In this document: positions 18,815 through 27,741 of the stretch, piece by piece
Layout of the letters: each line of letters starts with the position of its first letter
Numbering within the stretch: position 1 is the stretch's first letter
Origin: Aurantiochytrium sp. KH105
Taxonomy: Eukaryota; Sar; Bigyra; Thraustochytrida; Thraustochytriidae
Assembly: GCA_003116975.1 (NCBI GenBank)
Contig: BGKB01000274.1
Coordinates: 124,001 to 188,000, forward strand
DNA length: 64,000 nucleotides
Direction: 5' to 3'
The notes under the pieces: model-generated
Databases searched by the model: none
The model's input: the letters and a program-made list of their open reading frames with translations, nothing else
What the model was told of the DNA's origin: nothing
Position numbers and translations under genes: made by a program

Positions 18815-19753
18815 TCAGTCCAGGCCCAGCGTGACCAGGCCCTTGGAACGGTTCCAGCCGAGCTCCTCGAGAAAAGAGTCCTCGGCCTGACGCATCAACT
18901 TGGCGTCTTTTTTCGTCTCGTGGTCAAAGAGTGCCAAATGCAATGCGCCATGGACAAGCAAAATACGAATCTCATCGCGCAGACTATGACCGCGCTCATC
19001 CGCCTGAAGAGCGGCCGTGTCAGCGGAAATGATGAGGTCGCCGAGAAAGGCAGTGGCGTCCTCACTTGCAGACAAGTCCACTTCCTTAAGAGCGTCAGCG
19101 CCTTCGTAGTATTCCGTGTCTGCCGCCGCGGCTTCGTACTTGGACAAGTCAATGTTCTCGTCATCCTCCTCACTTCCCCACTTGTCGAGCTCCTTTTGAA
19201 ACTCCTCGTCAAACGCTTGCGTATTGCCATCGGGGCCATTCTTCATCATGAGTGATGGGTCGAACATGCCTTTGAGCAGTTCTTCGGTCGACATCTTTGC
19301 TGCCGCGTGGCCGCTCATGGAGATGCTACCGCCGTTGCTTTCAAAGTCGGCGTGCATTGCGAACATCGGGTACGAAAGCACGTCCGTGGGCATGGGTACA
19401 TCCCGGTCGTTTTCGTTGAGCTCCGCAATGGTCTCGTCGCAGACCAAACTCAAGCTCACGCCCATGGTAGGCCTTTCAGTTTCCATTTGCGCGTGCACAA
19501 GGGCATGCAGACCAACGCAGGCCCTGAGATGCTTGTCGACCGGGGACTTGGGCTTTTCCAGGAGCGACCTTTTGCACAGGAGGCTGACAACACGCTGCGC
19601 ATCGGCGAGGATTTCCGCGCGGGCCTGACGACCGCTGGCGCCTGGAGGCCAGCGCAGCAGCGCGTTATCAAGTCTTGGCAGCTTACTCTCCGAGGCGAGT
19701 GAGACCAGGGTCCCCCAGCCCGCCGCGCCTTTGCGCAATCCCTTCGCGGCCAT
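18815..19753 (-). CDS. YbeY-type endoribonuclease / rRNA maturation factor with large insertion
   Basis: 312 residues from ATG 19753. YbeY (UPF0054) is a metal-dependent RNase for rRNA 3' maturation and ribosome quality control, usually bacterial or organellar. The conserved PTDVLSYP (about 122-129) and FLGDLIIS (about 236-243) segments are present. The zinc motif H-x3-H-x5-H (HGALHLALFDH, about 267-277) is intact and followed by a family-like EDSFLEELGW end. Two things are odd. The protein is about twice the usual bacterial length (roughly 150-170). A segment of about 105 residues, acidic and low complexity, separates PTDVLSYP from FLGDLIIS, which are nearly adjacent in typical YbeY. The N-terminal 95 residues include basic stretches that could be an organelle-targeting sequence, so a mitochondrial role is plausible. 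Confidence 0.85.
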   Translation of the reverse strand: MAAKGLRKGAAGWGTLVSLASESKLPRLDNALLRWPPGASGRQARAEILADAQRVVSLLCKRSLLEKPKSPVDKHLRACVGLHALVHAQMETERPTMGVSLSLVCDETIAELNENDRDVPMPTDVLSYPMFAMHADFESNGGSISMSGHAAAKMSTEELLKGMFDPSLMMKNGPDGNTQAFDEEFQKELDKWGSEEDDENIDLSKYEAAAADTEYYEGADALKEVDLSASEDATAFLGDLIISADTAALQADERGHSLRDEIRILLVHGALHLALFDHETKKDAKLMRQAEDSFLEELGWNRSKGLVTLGLD

Positions 19754-21022
19754 CTTCGACTGCTAGCTGCTTCTTCTTTTTCTATTGAATCCTGGCTTCC
19801 GCTCGACCAAGGTCCTCGTGCGCGCTCCGGCCAGCCGCGACTCGCTCGGGCGTGCTTCTTCGCGCTCTCGCGCCTGCGCTCGCTCGTCTCGCCCTGCTGC
19901 TTGCTCGTATGGCCTCGCGCCACTCAGTCTCGTCGACGAGAAGAACGTTCTCTCGGCTTTTCTTTCTCCAACTTGAACGTTCTTTTCGTTCTCTTTCTGG
20001 CCACCCGTTCCGACCGATGTGCTCTGGAGTATATAGTGGTGTGGCTACGATGGGAAGAAAGCAAGCAATCGATCCCTTCTCAAGTCGTCGAGTCGGAGCA
20101 ATCAAAATTTGCTGTTCCCTCACCGGCTAAGTCGATCTGACTGTGACTGTGAGTGAAGAAGGCGATCGATCATCCATCCATCACCTCCAGGATTATGACC
20201 ATGATCCCATATCTCCGTAGCTGTCAGAGCAAGCTTGTGACGAGACCTTGTTCTCGGCAGCTGCAGCACTATGCACAGGCCTTCTGCAGCTGCTACCACA
20301 AAGTCGATCAATGTCCTCACCAATGTCTTCTTCCGCCTGAAGTTGAAGTCGCCCCGCCTTACTACCGTGGAAGGTGTTTTCTTCTTCGTTTCTTTTTTGT
20401 GGCGCGACGCGGTGGCAACAACGACAGGAAATGAAAACAACCACGGCGACGAGCGAGAACCCCGCGACGCCGGCGCCCGGTGAAGTTCCGCCGCGTTCTA
20501 TGGCTTCCGCCGCGGCTTCTCTCGAAATACGAGCGTCAGGGCGCGCGCCTGCTGCCTTGTATGCGGCGCCCGCTCCGGCCGGGCGCCCGTCTTTTCTTTC
20601 GTTCTTTCTGCCGTTCTCTCCCCGTTCTCCGCCCCGCCCCTCCTTGCGCCTATCACTTTTCTTCTCCTCGCTTGTGCTTGCGCGGCCAGCCGAAGGCCAC
20701 TGGACGCGGCGCATTCTCGTGTTGCGCCGCGGCCCCGCAAGTCGGGTATAGCGCCAGGTGCGACTTGCCGGCGCCTCGCTTGCTAGCTAGCTAGTACTAC
20801 GTGGCCCGCCCAACCAAGGCAGACTCGGGCAGACCAGACGCGCAGACCCGCTTTGAGAGCCGCAGCGCGGAGGGCAGGGCGAGCGGGCGATCGATCGAGG
20901 CTGGCTGGCTGGCTGGCCGGCTGGCTGACTGACTGGCGTAACGCGCTACGTGTCGCGCCGTCCGCGCGTAGCGTAGAAGCTCCAGGAGTACGACTTGCAC
21001 GCAAGCCAAAAAGCAAGCAAGA
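19754..21022. other. Divergent promoter region (YbeY-like / PABA synthase)
   Basis: About 1.27 kb of mixed composition with no supportable gene. A GGCT/GACT tetranucleotide tract lies at about 20901-20936. GC-rich stretches produce chance frames on both strands. Presumed promoters and 5' leaders of the two divergent genes. Confidence 0.45.
20901..20936. repeat. GGCT/GACT tetranucleotide tract
   Basis: Tandem GGCT units grade into GACT units about 90 bp upstream of the PABA synthase start codon. Confidence 0.85.
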
Positions 21023-23862
21023 ATGGCGACGCCGTCGACGACGCTGCTCGTGGACAACTATGACAGCTACACGTTCAACCTGTTCCAGGTAGGTGAATGA
21101 AGGCATGGAGAAAGAGGGACTCGATGATGCCGAGGAGACAAGTAGTAGCAGATTGACTAACTAACAGCGTACGTGCGGTGCTTGGACGGACGTAGCTTAT
21201 CGCCACCGTGAGCGGGCGGGAACCCGTGGTCGTGCAGAACGACGACTTTGGCGCCGACTGGGACACTTTGTGCAAGACGTTGAAGCCCGGGAAAGATTTC
21301 CATCAGGTTGTCATCTCGCCTGGCCCCGGTTCTCCGCACACGCCTTCCGATGTAGGGCTCAGCGCCGGCGCCGCGCGCGACGCATCCGTGCCCGTCTTTG
21401 GTGTGTGCTTGGGTCATCAGCTCCTCGCCGCGACATTTGGCGCCCGCGTTGTACGGGGTCAAGAACCCATGCACGGTCGCGTCACCAAAGTCAATGTGCT
21501 CGATTCGCAAGACAATGGCCTTTTCAAGGGCATCCCTTCGGCCTTTGACGTCGTGCGCTACCATTCACTTGTTGTTCAAGAGGACACGCTCCCGGAAAAC
21601 GTCCGCGTCACGGCGCGCTCGGACGATGGGGCCATCATGGCCCTTGCCGTCTCGGGTGACCGAATTAGCGTGGGTGTGCAATTCCATCCGGAATCCATTT
21701 GCTCCGAGCATGGCGCGGACCTTGTCCGTAATTTCTTGAAGCTCTCTGTCGACTTTTGGGCGCGTCAGAATGGCACCCAAATAGGGCAACAGCCAGTTGT
21801 AGAAACGTCCTATTTTCATCAGAGCCACACAGAGGCCGAGACCACGTCTACACCTGTCGCGCAGCTGGCGCTGGGAGCGCACCGTGTTGTTGTAGAGCCT
21901 GTATCATACTTTACAGCGAACGACAGCGCACCAGCAGCTCGCATCAGCACCGAAAAGGTATTTACCACGCTCTTTCCCGTTGATAACGCTGCAGAGCGGT
22001 CCGAGACGCGCTTCTGGCTGGACTCTGCCACGCGCGACCTCGATGGCGGGATGCCGCGGCCCGGGGACCCCTCCCAGACACGATTCTCTTTCATGGGTAA
22101 TGCAAATGGTCCTCTTGCAGAGCTAGTGGAGTTCTACGTGGACCCTGAGAGCCGCGCGATCGCAGACAGCACCGATCACGGACGCCCGCCTCATGAACTT
22201 CGCGCCTACCGTGCTGCAAGCGACGGAACATGGTCGCAACCTCAGTGCACCGAAACGGAGGACGTCTTCGAATTTCTTGCACACGACATGGAGAGCAAAC
22301 GCCACGACACAGATTTTCTTGTCGTACAGTCTGACCCGTGTGGCCCAGAATCCTCCCGTTCAGACGGCGCGCCGAGGCCTCTTCAGGAATGGGATCTTCC
22401 CTTTGCTCTCGCCTCTGGGTATGTTGGTTTCTTCGGCTATGGTCTGCGTCGATTCTGCGGTGTGAAGAAGACACTGCCGCGACGATCGTCCGTCTCGACA
22501 GACTCTGCCGAAAGTGAAACGCTCGGAGATTCCCTCGAGGAAAAAACCGTCTCTCGCAAGCGCGCGCGAGCTCCTTCTCCAGCCACCGTTGACGCAGACA
22601 GCGGCCAGGCATCTCCAGCACCAGGATCGCCAAAGACGCAGTGCTGCGAAGGCGATACCCATGTCCCAGATGCCAGCTTTCTCTTTGCTGACCGTCTCGT
22701 CGCGTGGGACCATGACACCAACATGTGCTGGCTCGTCACCTTCGAGAATGATGAAGCTTCGACAAAGTCTGCTCAGACGGAGTGGCGAGTCAATGCACAC
22801 AGCACACTCAAGGCGCTTGCTCGAGGCAGCGCCGCGCCGGAAACCGCAGACGGCACCGTGTCGGTGGGACCCGGCGTTGTGTCAGTTCGTCAGACCGCCG
22901 CCTCTTCATCCTTGGGAGCCGGTCCGCTTCGCAGCACGGTGGACGACCCAGGCTATATCGATCTTGTTACGTCTTGCATTGAGGAGATTCGCGCTGGCGA
23001 AACGTACGAGGTTTGCCTTACAAAGCAGCTTAGTCTCGAGGACAAGCGCATTCGTGAGCGAGCTTTCGACACATACAAGATGTTGCGTCAAGCAAATCCG
23101 GCGCCGTATGCCGCTTTTCTTGAAGTAAAGGCTCCTGGCAGCAAGTACGAGGGGGGCGAGCCGACTTCCAACTTTGCTGTTTGCTGTAGCTCTCCGGAGC
23201 GGTTCCTGCGCGCGAGCGCACATGGTGTTGTCGAGTCAAAACCCATCAAGGGAACGATTCATCGAGGCGAGACTCCCGAAGAGGACGCTGCGCTCGCCGA
23301 AGAGCTCCGCACCAGCGTCAAAGACCGCGCAGAGAACCTCATGATTGTCGACTTGGTGCGCAACGACCTTGGCAAAGTTTGCAAGGTCGGCACCGTGAGC
23401 GTTCCCAAGCTCATGCAGATCGAGTCTTTTACCACTGTGCACCAGCTAGTTTCCACGGTGCGTGGGCAACTGAGTCTCGATGAAGATGATTTTGGTCGGC
23501 CGCATGCTCCCCGCGCGCAGCGTTTCCCGCCCACGCTTCGTGCGATTCAGGCCGCATTCCCGGGCGGCTCCATGACGGGGGCGCCCAAGCTTCGCACGAT
23601 GCAGATCATCGATCAACTCGAACCCAAGGAGCGCGGCGTCTATTCTGGTGCCCTTGGTTTTGTGTCGCTTACGGGAGCATCGGACCTCAACATTGTCATT
23701 CGAACCGCGGTGGTGACGCCAGCGGGAATTAGTGTGGGTACGGGTGGGGCAATTGTTGCCCTTTCAGACCCTCAAGGCGAGCTCGACGAGACCAAGCTCA
23801 AGGCGAATCGCCTGCAGACTGTATTTTCATCATTTCTTGGCGCGCTCGACGCTGCGTCCTAA
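21023..23862 (+). CDS. Bifunctional aminodeoxychorismate synthase (fused PabA-PabB), two exons
   Basis: Makes 4-amino-4-deoxychorismate from chorismate and glutamine, the first committed step to p-aminobenzoate and folate. Exon 1 (21023-21088) encodes a 22-residue start with LLVDNYDSYTFNLFQ, the hallmark first strand of class I glutamine amidotransferases. Exon 2 (21196-23862) continues in frame, giving 910 residues. The amidotransferase half (1 to about 195) has nucleophile Cys in GVCLGHQ (about 90-96) and the His/Glu of FHPES (about 186-190). The PabB half (about 225-905) has the PIKGT motif (about 705-709), whose lysine marks aminodeoxychorismate rather than anthranilate synthase. It also has LVRNDLG, PGGSMTGAPK and GTGGAIV blocks of chorismate-binding enzymes. 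A Ser/Lys-rich insertion (about 444-504) interrupts PabB. No targeting peptide is evident, suggesting cytosol. The organism should make its own PABA. Confidence 0.95.
21089..21195 (+). other. Intron of the PABA synthase gene
   Basis: 107-nt intron with donor GTAGGT at 21089 and acceptor TAG at 21193-21195. Overlapping CTAACTAAC at 21157-21165 supplies a branch sequence about 30 nt before the acceptor. It splits the first helix of the amidotransferase domain, and phase is preserved (phase 0). Confidence 0.93.
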
Positions 23863-23908
23863 ATCTCACATATGCTCATGTCTTTGGTGTCCATTGTGTC
23901 GTCTGTAC

Positions 23909-23937
23909 TGACTGACTGACGGACGGACGGACGGACT
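23909..23937. repeat. GACT/GGAC tetranucleotide tract
   Basis: Short tandem GACT then GGAC units in the 3' flank of the PABA synthase gene, between convergent genes. Confidence 0.8.
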
Positions 23938-24063
23938 TATGGACACTGGAACTGGCACTGTCTGTCATCCGTGAATGTAAATGCTAAATGCTAAATGCGA
24001 CATCATACAATACAATACAATATAAATTCGTTTGAGTGCTTGCAAAGCCCGTATCTGGACCTT

Positions 24064-25065
24064 TTAGGTATCATGGAGAAAGGAGTTCGAGATCGAGTCG
24101 AGAATATCACAGTAGCGAAGGACAACATCGCGACGGCAGTCCTCTGAAAGCTGATCGAGCACAGACTCGCCAGATCCAACAAGTTGAAACGATTCGCTCT
24201 CGATGAGATCGTGGAAAAGCTCAGAGTAGTCTCTCGCAGCGTCTTCGGCATCCGCCGGACGAGAAGACTGTTTCAAGTGACCTTCCTCCCGACGACGACG
24301 CGTGGACCTTGCCTTGACCGCTGCGGGAGATGAAAGCGCACGCTGTGCTCGGCGTTGGGCATGAACTCGTGAGGTCATCGCGTCGCGTGCGCTCGTTGGA
24401 GCCTTTCGAGCAGAGGCACGCTTTGTCGACGACTTGGGCGGCAAAGGAGGCTTGCGTGCAGACTCGGAGCGACGCGGCGTCTCTTGCATCGTGACAAACT
24501 CTGCTTCCTTGAGCGCCAAGGAGAGCTTGAGTTTGCTCACCTCATTTTGTAGCTCGCTGTTGCTTGTCTGAAGTTGACCAATCTGCTGCAAGGCAGAATC
24601 GTACTTGAGACGCCAGCCACCCGCGGCAGGCGTCATTGAAGCGCGGCGCTCACTTTTATGGCAGTCGACGACCTTGTCCTCAAAGATGGGCTGCAACCGG
24701 GGCGAGCAAGGTTCGAATTGCTTTTCTTCCACCACCTCGTCCTCTTTGCTTTCATCATCGTTGTCATCGCCGTCGCCTTCGGTTTTAAAGTCGCGACTCG
24801 GAGTTCGAAGGTGTGCCGTGTCTTTGTACTGTTGGGGCGACTGCAGCAGCTCCTTCTCCTCCACGGCGTCCAGCTCTGCTGCAAGGCTCTTGATCTCAGC
24901 GATGAGATTCTCTTCGCTGGCATCACTCGCACTTGCTGTAGACCCGATGTTGATCTCATAGCTGCAGTTCTCCTTTGCGTCCTTGCTAAACGCCTCATTC
25001 TTACTGCTTTGGGCCTCCTTGGCGCGCACAGGGCTCACGTCGAGGTCGTCGAGCAACATGTGCAT
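24064..25065 (-). CDS. Uncharacterised coiled-coil protein
   Basis: 333 residues from ATG 25065 (MHMLLDDLDVSP); the frame stays open further upstream but only with non-ATG codons. The N-terminal half is acidic and Ser-rich, with a Glu/Leu helix (about 55-80) and an Asp/Glu/Lys run. The centre (about 165-215) has a heptad-like coiled coil (IGQLQTSNSELQNEVSKLKL). It is followed by a very basic Pro/Ser/Arg/Lys segment (about 215-285) and a helical C-terminus ending LDSISNSFLHDT. No enzyme or domain motif is recognised. Basic plus coiled-coil regions suggest a cytoskeletal or centrosomal adaptor, but this is only a guess. It lies head-to-tail with the RMDN-like gene. Confidence 0.65.
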   Translation of the reverse strand: MHMLLDDLDVSPVRAKEAQSSKNEAFSKDAKENCSYEINIGSTASASDASEENLIAEIKSLAAELDAVEEKELLQSPQQYKDTAHLRTPSRDFKTEGDGDDNDDESKEDEVVEEKQFEPCSPRLQPIFEDKVVDCHKSERRASMTPAAGGWRLKYDSALQQIGQLQTSNSELQNEVSKLKLSLALKEAEFVTMQETPRRSESARKPPLPPKSSTKRASARKAPTSARDAMTSRVHAQRRAQRALSSPAAVKARSTRRRREEGHLKQSSRPADAEDAARDYSELFHDLIESESFQLVGSGESVLDQLSEDCRRDVVLRYCDILDSISNSFLHDT

Positions 25066-25191
25066 CGTGCGTGCTCCGAGACAGACAGAGAGGGAGAGAC
25101 CGTGCGACCAGAACAGCAAAAATCACAGCAGCCGCGACCCTTTTGGCAAGTGTCGCACTTGCGACGACCGTGCGCGCGAGTTGCTGAGCTA

Positions 25192-25226
<35 letters not shown>

Positions 25227-25535
25227 CCTCCGACGTCCTTCTCGATCGGTTATGGGCTTGCCACGAATCAATCGGCATGTGCGCAACCCCGAAAAACGTA
25301 ACGCCCGACCGGCCCATTTTTTTTTTTTTCCCTGCTTCACACCAGCCAGGCAGCTGGCTAGCATTGAGCGGGCTCTGACGAATGAACGTTCATTCAAGAG
25401 AAAAATCGAGCAAGGCCTTTATATTGATGGTTCGATGGGTCGATGGATCGATGAGTCGTCTCAATCACCAGCAGGTAGACAGACACACAAAACATGCAGT
25501 AGATTACGAGCAACTAACGTGACTCCCTTTGCCCC
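25066..25535. other. Intergenic region with CAAG repeat
   Basis: Promoter/5' leader of the coiled-coil gene and 3' flank of the RMDN-like gene, both on the minus strand. It contains a perfect CAAG tetranucleotide run at 25194-25226 and a T11 homopolymer near 25319-25329. Nothing coding. Confidence 0.5.
25194..25226. repeat. (CAAG)n tetranucleotide run
   Basis: Eight perfect tandem CAAG units upstream of the coiled-coil gene on the minus strand. Confidence 0.9.
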
Positions 25536-27026
25536 CTAAAGACTTGCCTCAAATTCGTCTGCGGCATTCATGACGGCTGTCCATTCTGGATTCGAAGCGT
25601 CTTCGGGGTAGCTACGGAGCTCCTTGAGCGCGGCCCGAGCCTCGGCCTTTTTTCCAAGCTTTTGGTAACAGCGTGCAGTCTCAAAGAGGGCTGCAAGATC
25701 GGGACTGCGCAGCGCATGCGCCTTTTGAAAGTGCTGCAAAGCCTGAGCAAAGGTAGTCTTGGGCGGCTCGCGGCCAAAGACAGCTTTAGCTCCCACGCGC
25801 TCCGCCCACGACAACTTGGCGACCTCAAAGCAGAACATGCCGTACATGTACTGCAAAGTAGGATCATTCGGGTTCAGCTCGATCGCGCGGAGCGTGTGCT
25901 TTTCGAAAGTAAAGCCTCCAATAATCTTTTCTTTGGTGCCTTGGTGATTTGTCCAATCCTGCGCAATGATCGCGTAGTACTTGTGAGTCGCCGAGGCATC
26001 TGGAAACCGCTCGAGGAGATCTTCTACAATATCAAGTGCGCGCTTCAACGTTGCTAGCCGCGCAGGGTCAGTCTCCCCCAACTCCGTCTTCATGATGCTC
26101 GCCGTGTAATAGCCCGCACGAGCAGCACGCCAAAGGACCGCAAGTGTTTGTTCCCTTTGAGGTTTCTCAAGGTATCCCTGCACACGCTCCCATGCTTGCG
26201 TGTGTTCATGCTTGGCGTCCAGAGCATCGAGTTCGACAACGAGAGCCTCCTCGATTGCGCGAGCCGCTTCGAGATCCTCTTCGGTCACTTCTTCTTCGTC
26301 TTGCGGGGCGTACTTGGCTTCGTATTCTGCCTCCATGGCTTTGCGAAGCACTTTCATATCGGCATTCTCGTCTGTGGCCTCGATGGGCTCTTCTCCCTTG
26401 CCGATCGCCGTGGCCGCAACTTGAGCTTCTTGCTGCGCGGCTTTGCCTGCCTGGCGAAGTGAGAGCTCGTACGCAAGAGTAGAAGACATGAGACCGGCAA
26501 GAGCGCCAAAGAGGGCACTTCGAAGTTGCTTGTACTGTGCCCACACTGCCACAAGCGCGGTGAGAGCGAGGATTCCAGCGCTGGAACCGACAGCTTGGCG
26601 CACCTTTTGCAGCGCCGAGAGAGCTTTGACGATGGCGCGGGCGTGCATTCGGGCAACGTAGAACGCGCGGGCCTTGTCAGGCGACACAACAGGGGGCCGC
26701 GCCTTGGCGACGGGGAGATCCCGCACGCCAAGAAATCTCCCTAGAGCGGAGCGCACCTTGTCGTCCTTGGTGGCGATCTGTAGAACCCTCGCGAGCTCCT
26801 TGTCGACGGCGGCGCGGGCGCCCGCGTCGACGAGCATGCGCGTCAGCGGGGGGGCGCGCACGGGCGCGCACCCTGCGGCCGTGAGCTTGGCGTCGAGCGC
26901 GACGAGGTCGTCGTGGACGCGCCAGCAGCCGGAGACCGTGTCTTCGTCCTCGAACTGCACGTACAAGCTCGTGAACTCCGCGGCGCCCCGCGGCCGCACG
27001 CGCTGCACGGACCGGACCCTGATCAT
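25536..27026 (-). CDS. PX-like plus RMDN/FAM82-type TPR membrane protein
   Basis: 496 residues from ATG 27026 (MIRVRSVQRV). An in-frame ATG at 27200 would add 58 residues dominated by an Arg/Ala hexamer repeat, so I prefer the shorter form. The first 110 residues look like a degenerate PX (phosphoinositide-binding) domain: a beta start, WRVHDDLVALDAKL, then RALGRFLGV-like helices. A hydrophobic stretch follows (about 135-175, with GILALTALVAVWA). The C-terminal half (about 245-490) matches the RMDN (regulator of microtubule dynamics) family, with its TPR-like helices: AIELNPNDPTLQYMYGMFCFEVA, here shown only in part, then PPKTTFAQALQHF and YQKLGKKAEA. RMDN proteins are mitochondrial- or ER-anchored (RMDN3 is PTPIP51, a contact-site tether). 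The RMDN call is firm; the PX call is tentative. Confidence 0.78.
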   Translation of the reverse strand: MIRVRSVQRVRPRGAAEFTSLYVQFEDEDTVSGCWRVHDDLVALDAKLTAAGCAPVRAPPLTRMLVDAGARAAVDKELARVLQIATKDDKVRSALGRFLGVRDLPVAKARPPVVSPDKARAFYVARMHARAIVKALSALQKVRQAVGSSAGILALTALVAVWAQYKQLRSALFGALAGLMSSTLAYELSLRQAGKAAQQEAQVAATAIGKGEEPIEATDENADMKVLRKAMEAEYEAKYAPQDEEEVTEEDLEAARAIEEALVVELDALDAKHEHTQAWERVQGYLEKPQREQTLAVLWRAARAGYYTASIMKTELGETDPARLATLKRALDIVEDLLERFPDASATHKYYAIIAQDWTNHQGTKEKIIGGFTFEKHTLRAIELNPNDPTLQYMYGMFCFEVAKLSWAERVGAKAVFGREPPKTTFAQALQHFQKAHALRSPDLAALFETARCYQKLGKKAEARAALKELRSYPEDASNPEWTAVMNAADEFEASL

Positions 27027-27741
27027 CTTCGCCCTCGCCGCAGGCCCGCCTCTCCTCGCCCTCGCCCTCGCCCTCGCCCTCGCCCTCGCCCTCGCCCTCG
27101 CCTCGGCGCGCTCCCTCGCGAGGAAGGTATGCGCGGTCTGTCTGAATACGCGGTCTGCCTGCCAGGTCCGGGTCGACGTCGACTCCGTCTTCGTCGCCAT
27201 CGCAAGCAGCCGCAGCCGCGACCCTCCCACATCGCCGCAAATTTGCAAAGACCCGCCGCTCGCCTCTCCGCGGGCCAGGCCAGGGCCGAGCTCGGCCGGT
27301 CGTCGACGACGGCGCTGCCGCGGGCTCGGGTCGGGCCGCGTCGCGAGGAGCGGCGCGAGCCCTCGGCGGACAGAGCAGAGCTCGCGCACGTGCGTCGCAA
27401 ACAGAGACACGGCCAGGACGAGGAGGCAGGGGAGACTGCCGACGTTCCCGGCCGCGCACACCTTGCTGGTGCAGACGAACGAGAACACGTGTGGAGTTGT
27501 CTCACGTCAGATTGGTAGGGAGCGGAGTCTTGTAGGAGGAAAGAAGAGCGCCGCGGAGGAGATGGGAACGCGGGAGGAGAACGAATGCTGAGAGCGCTCG
27601 CGATGGAGGAGATGATGCACGGGGAGGAATAAACGCGAGCGTAAAGCCAAGGCTACGCGCGCACGGGCACGGCGTGGAAAAGGCTGGTCGAAGCCTTGAC
27701 GCTGGCAGGCACGCCTCCTTCGAGGACACACGCCGCGCAGT
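27027..27741. other. Divergent promoter region (RMDN-like / LRR gene)
   Basis: GC-rich DNA between divergent genes, holding a CCTCGC hexamer run (27057-27108) and chance Arg/Ala/Ser frames on both strands. If translation of the minus-strand gene starts at 27200, part of this is coding. No other gene is supported. Confidence 0.45.
27057..27108. repeat. (CCTCGC)n hexamer run
   Basis: About eight tandem CCTCGC units. On the minus strand they read as alternating Arg/Ala if translated, just upstream of the preferred start of the RMDN-like protein. Confidence 0.9.
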
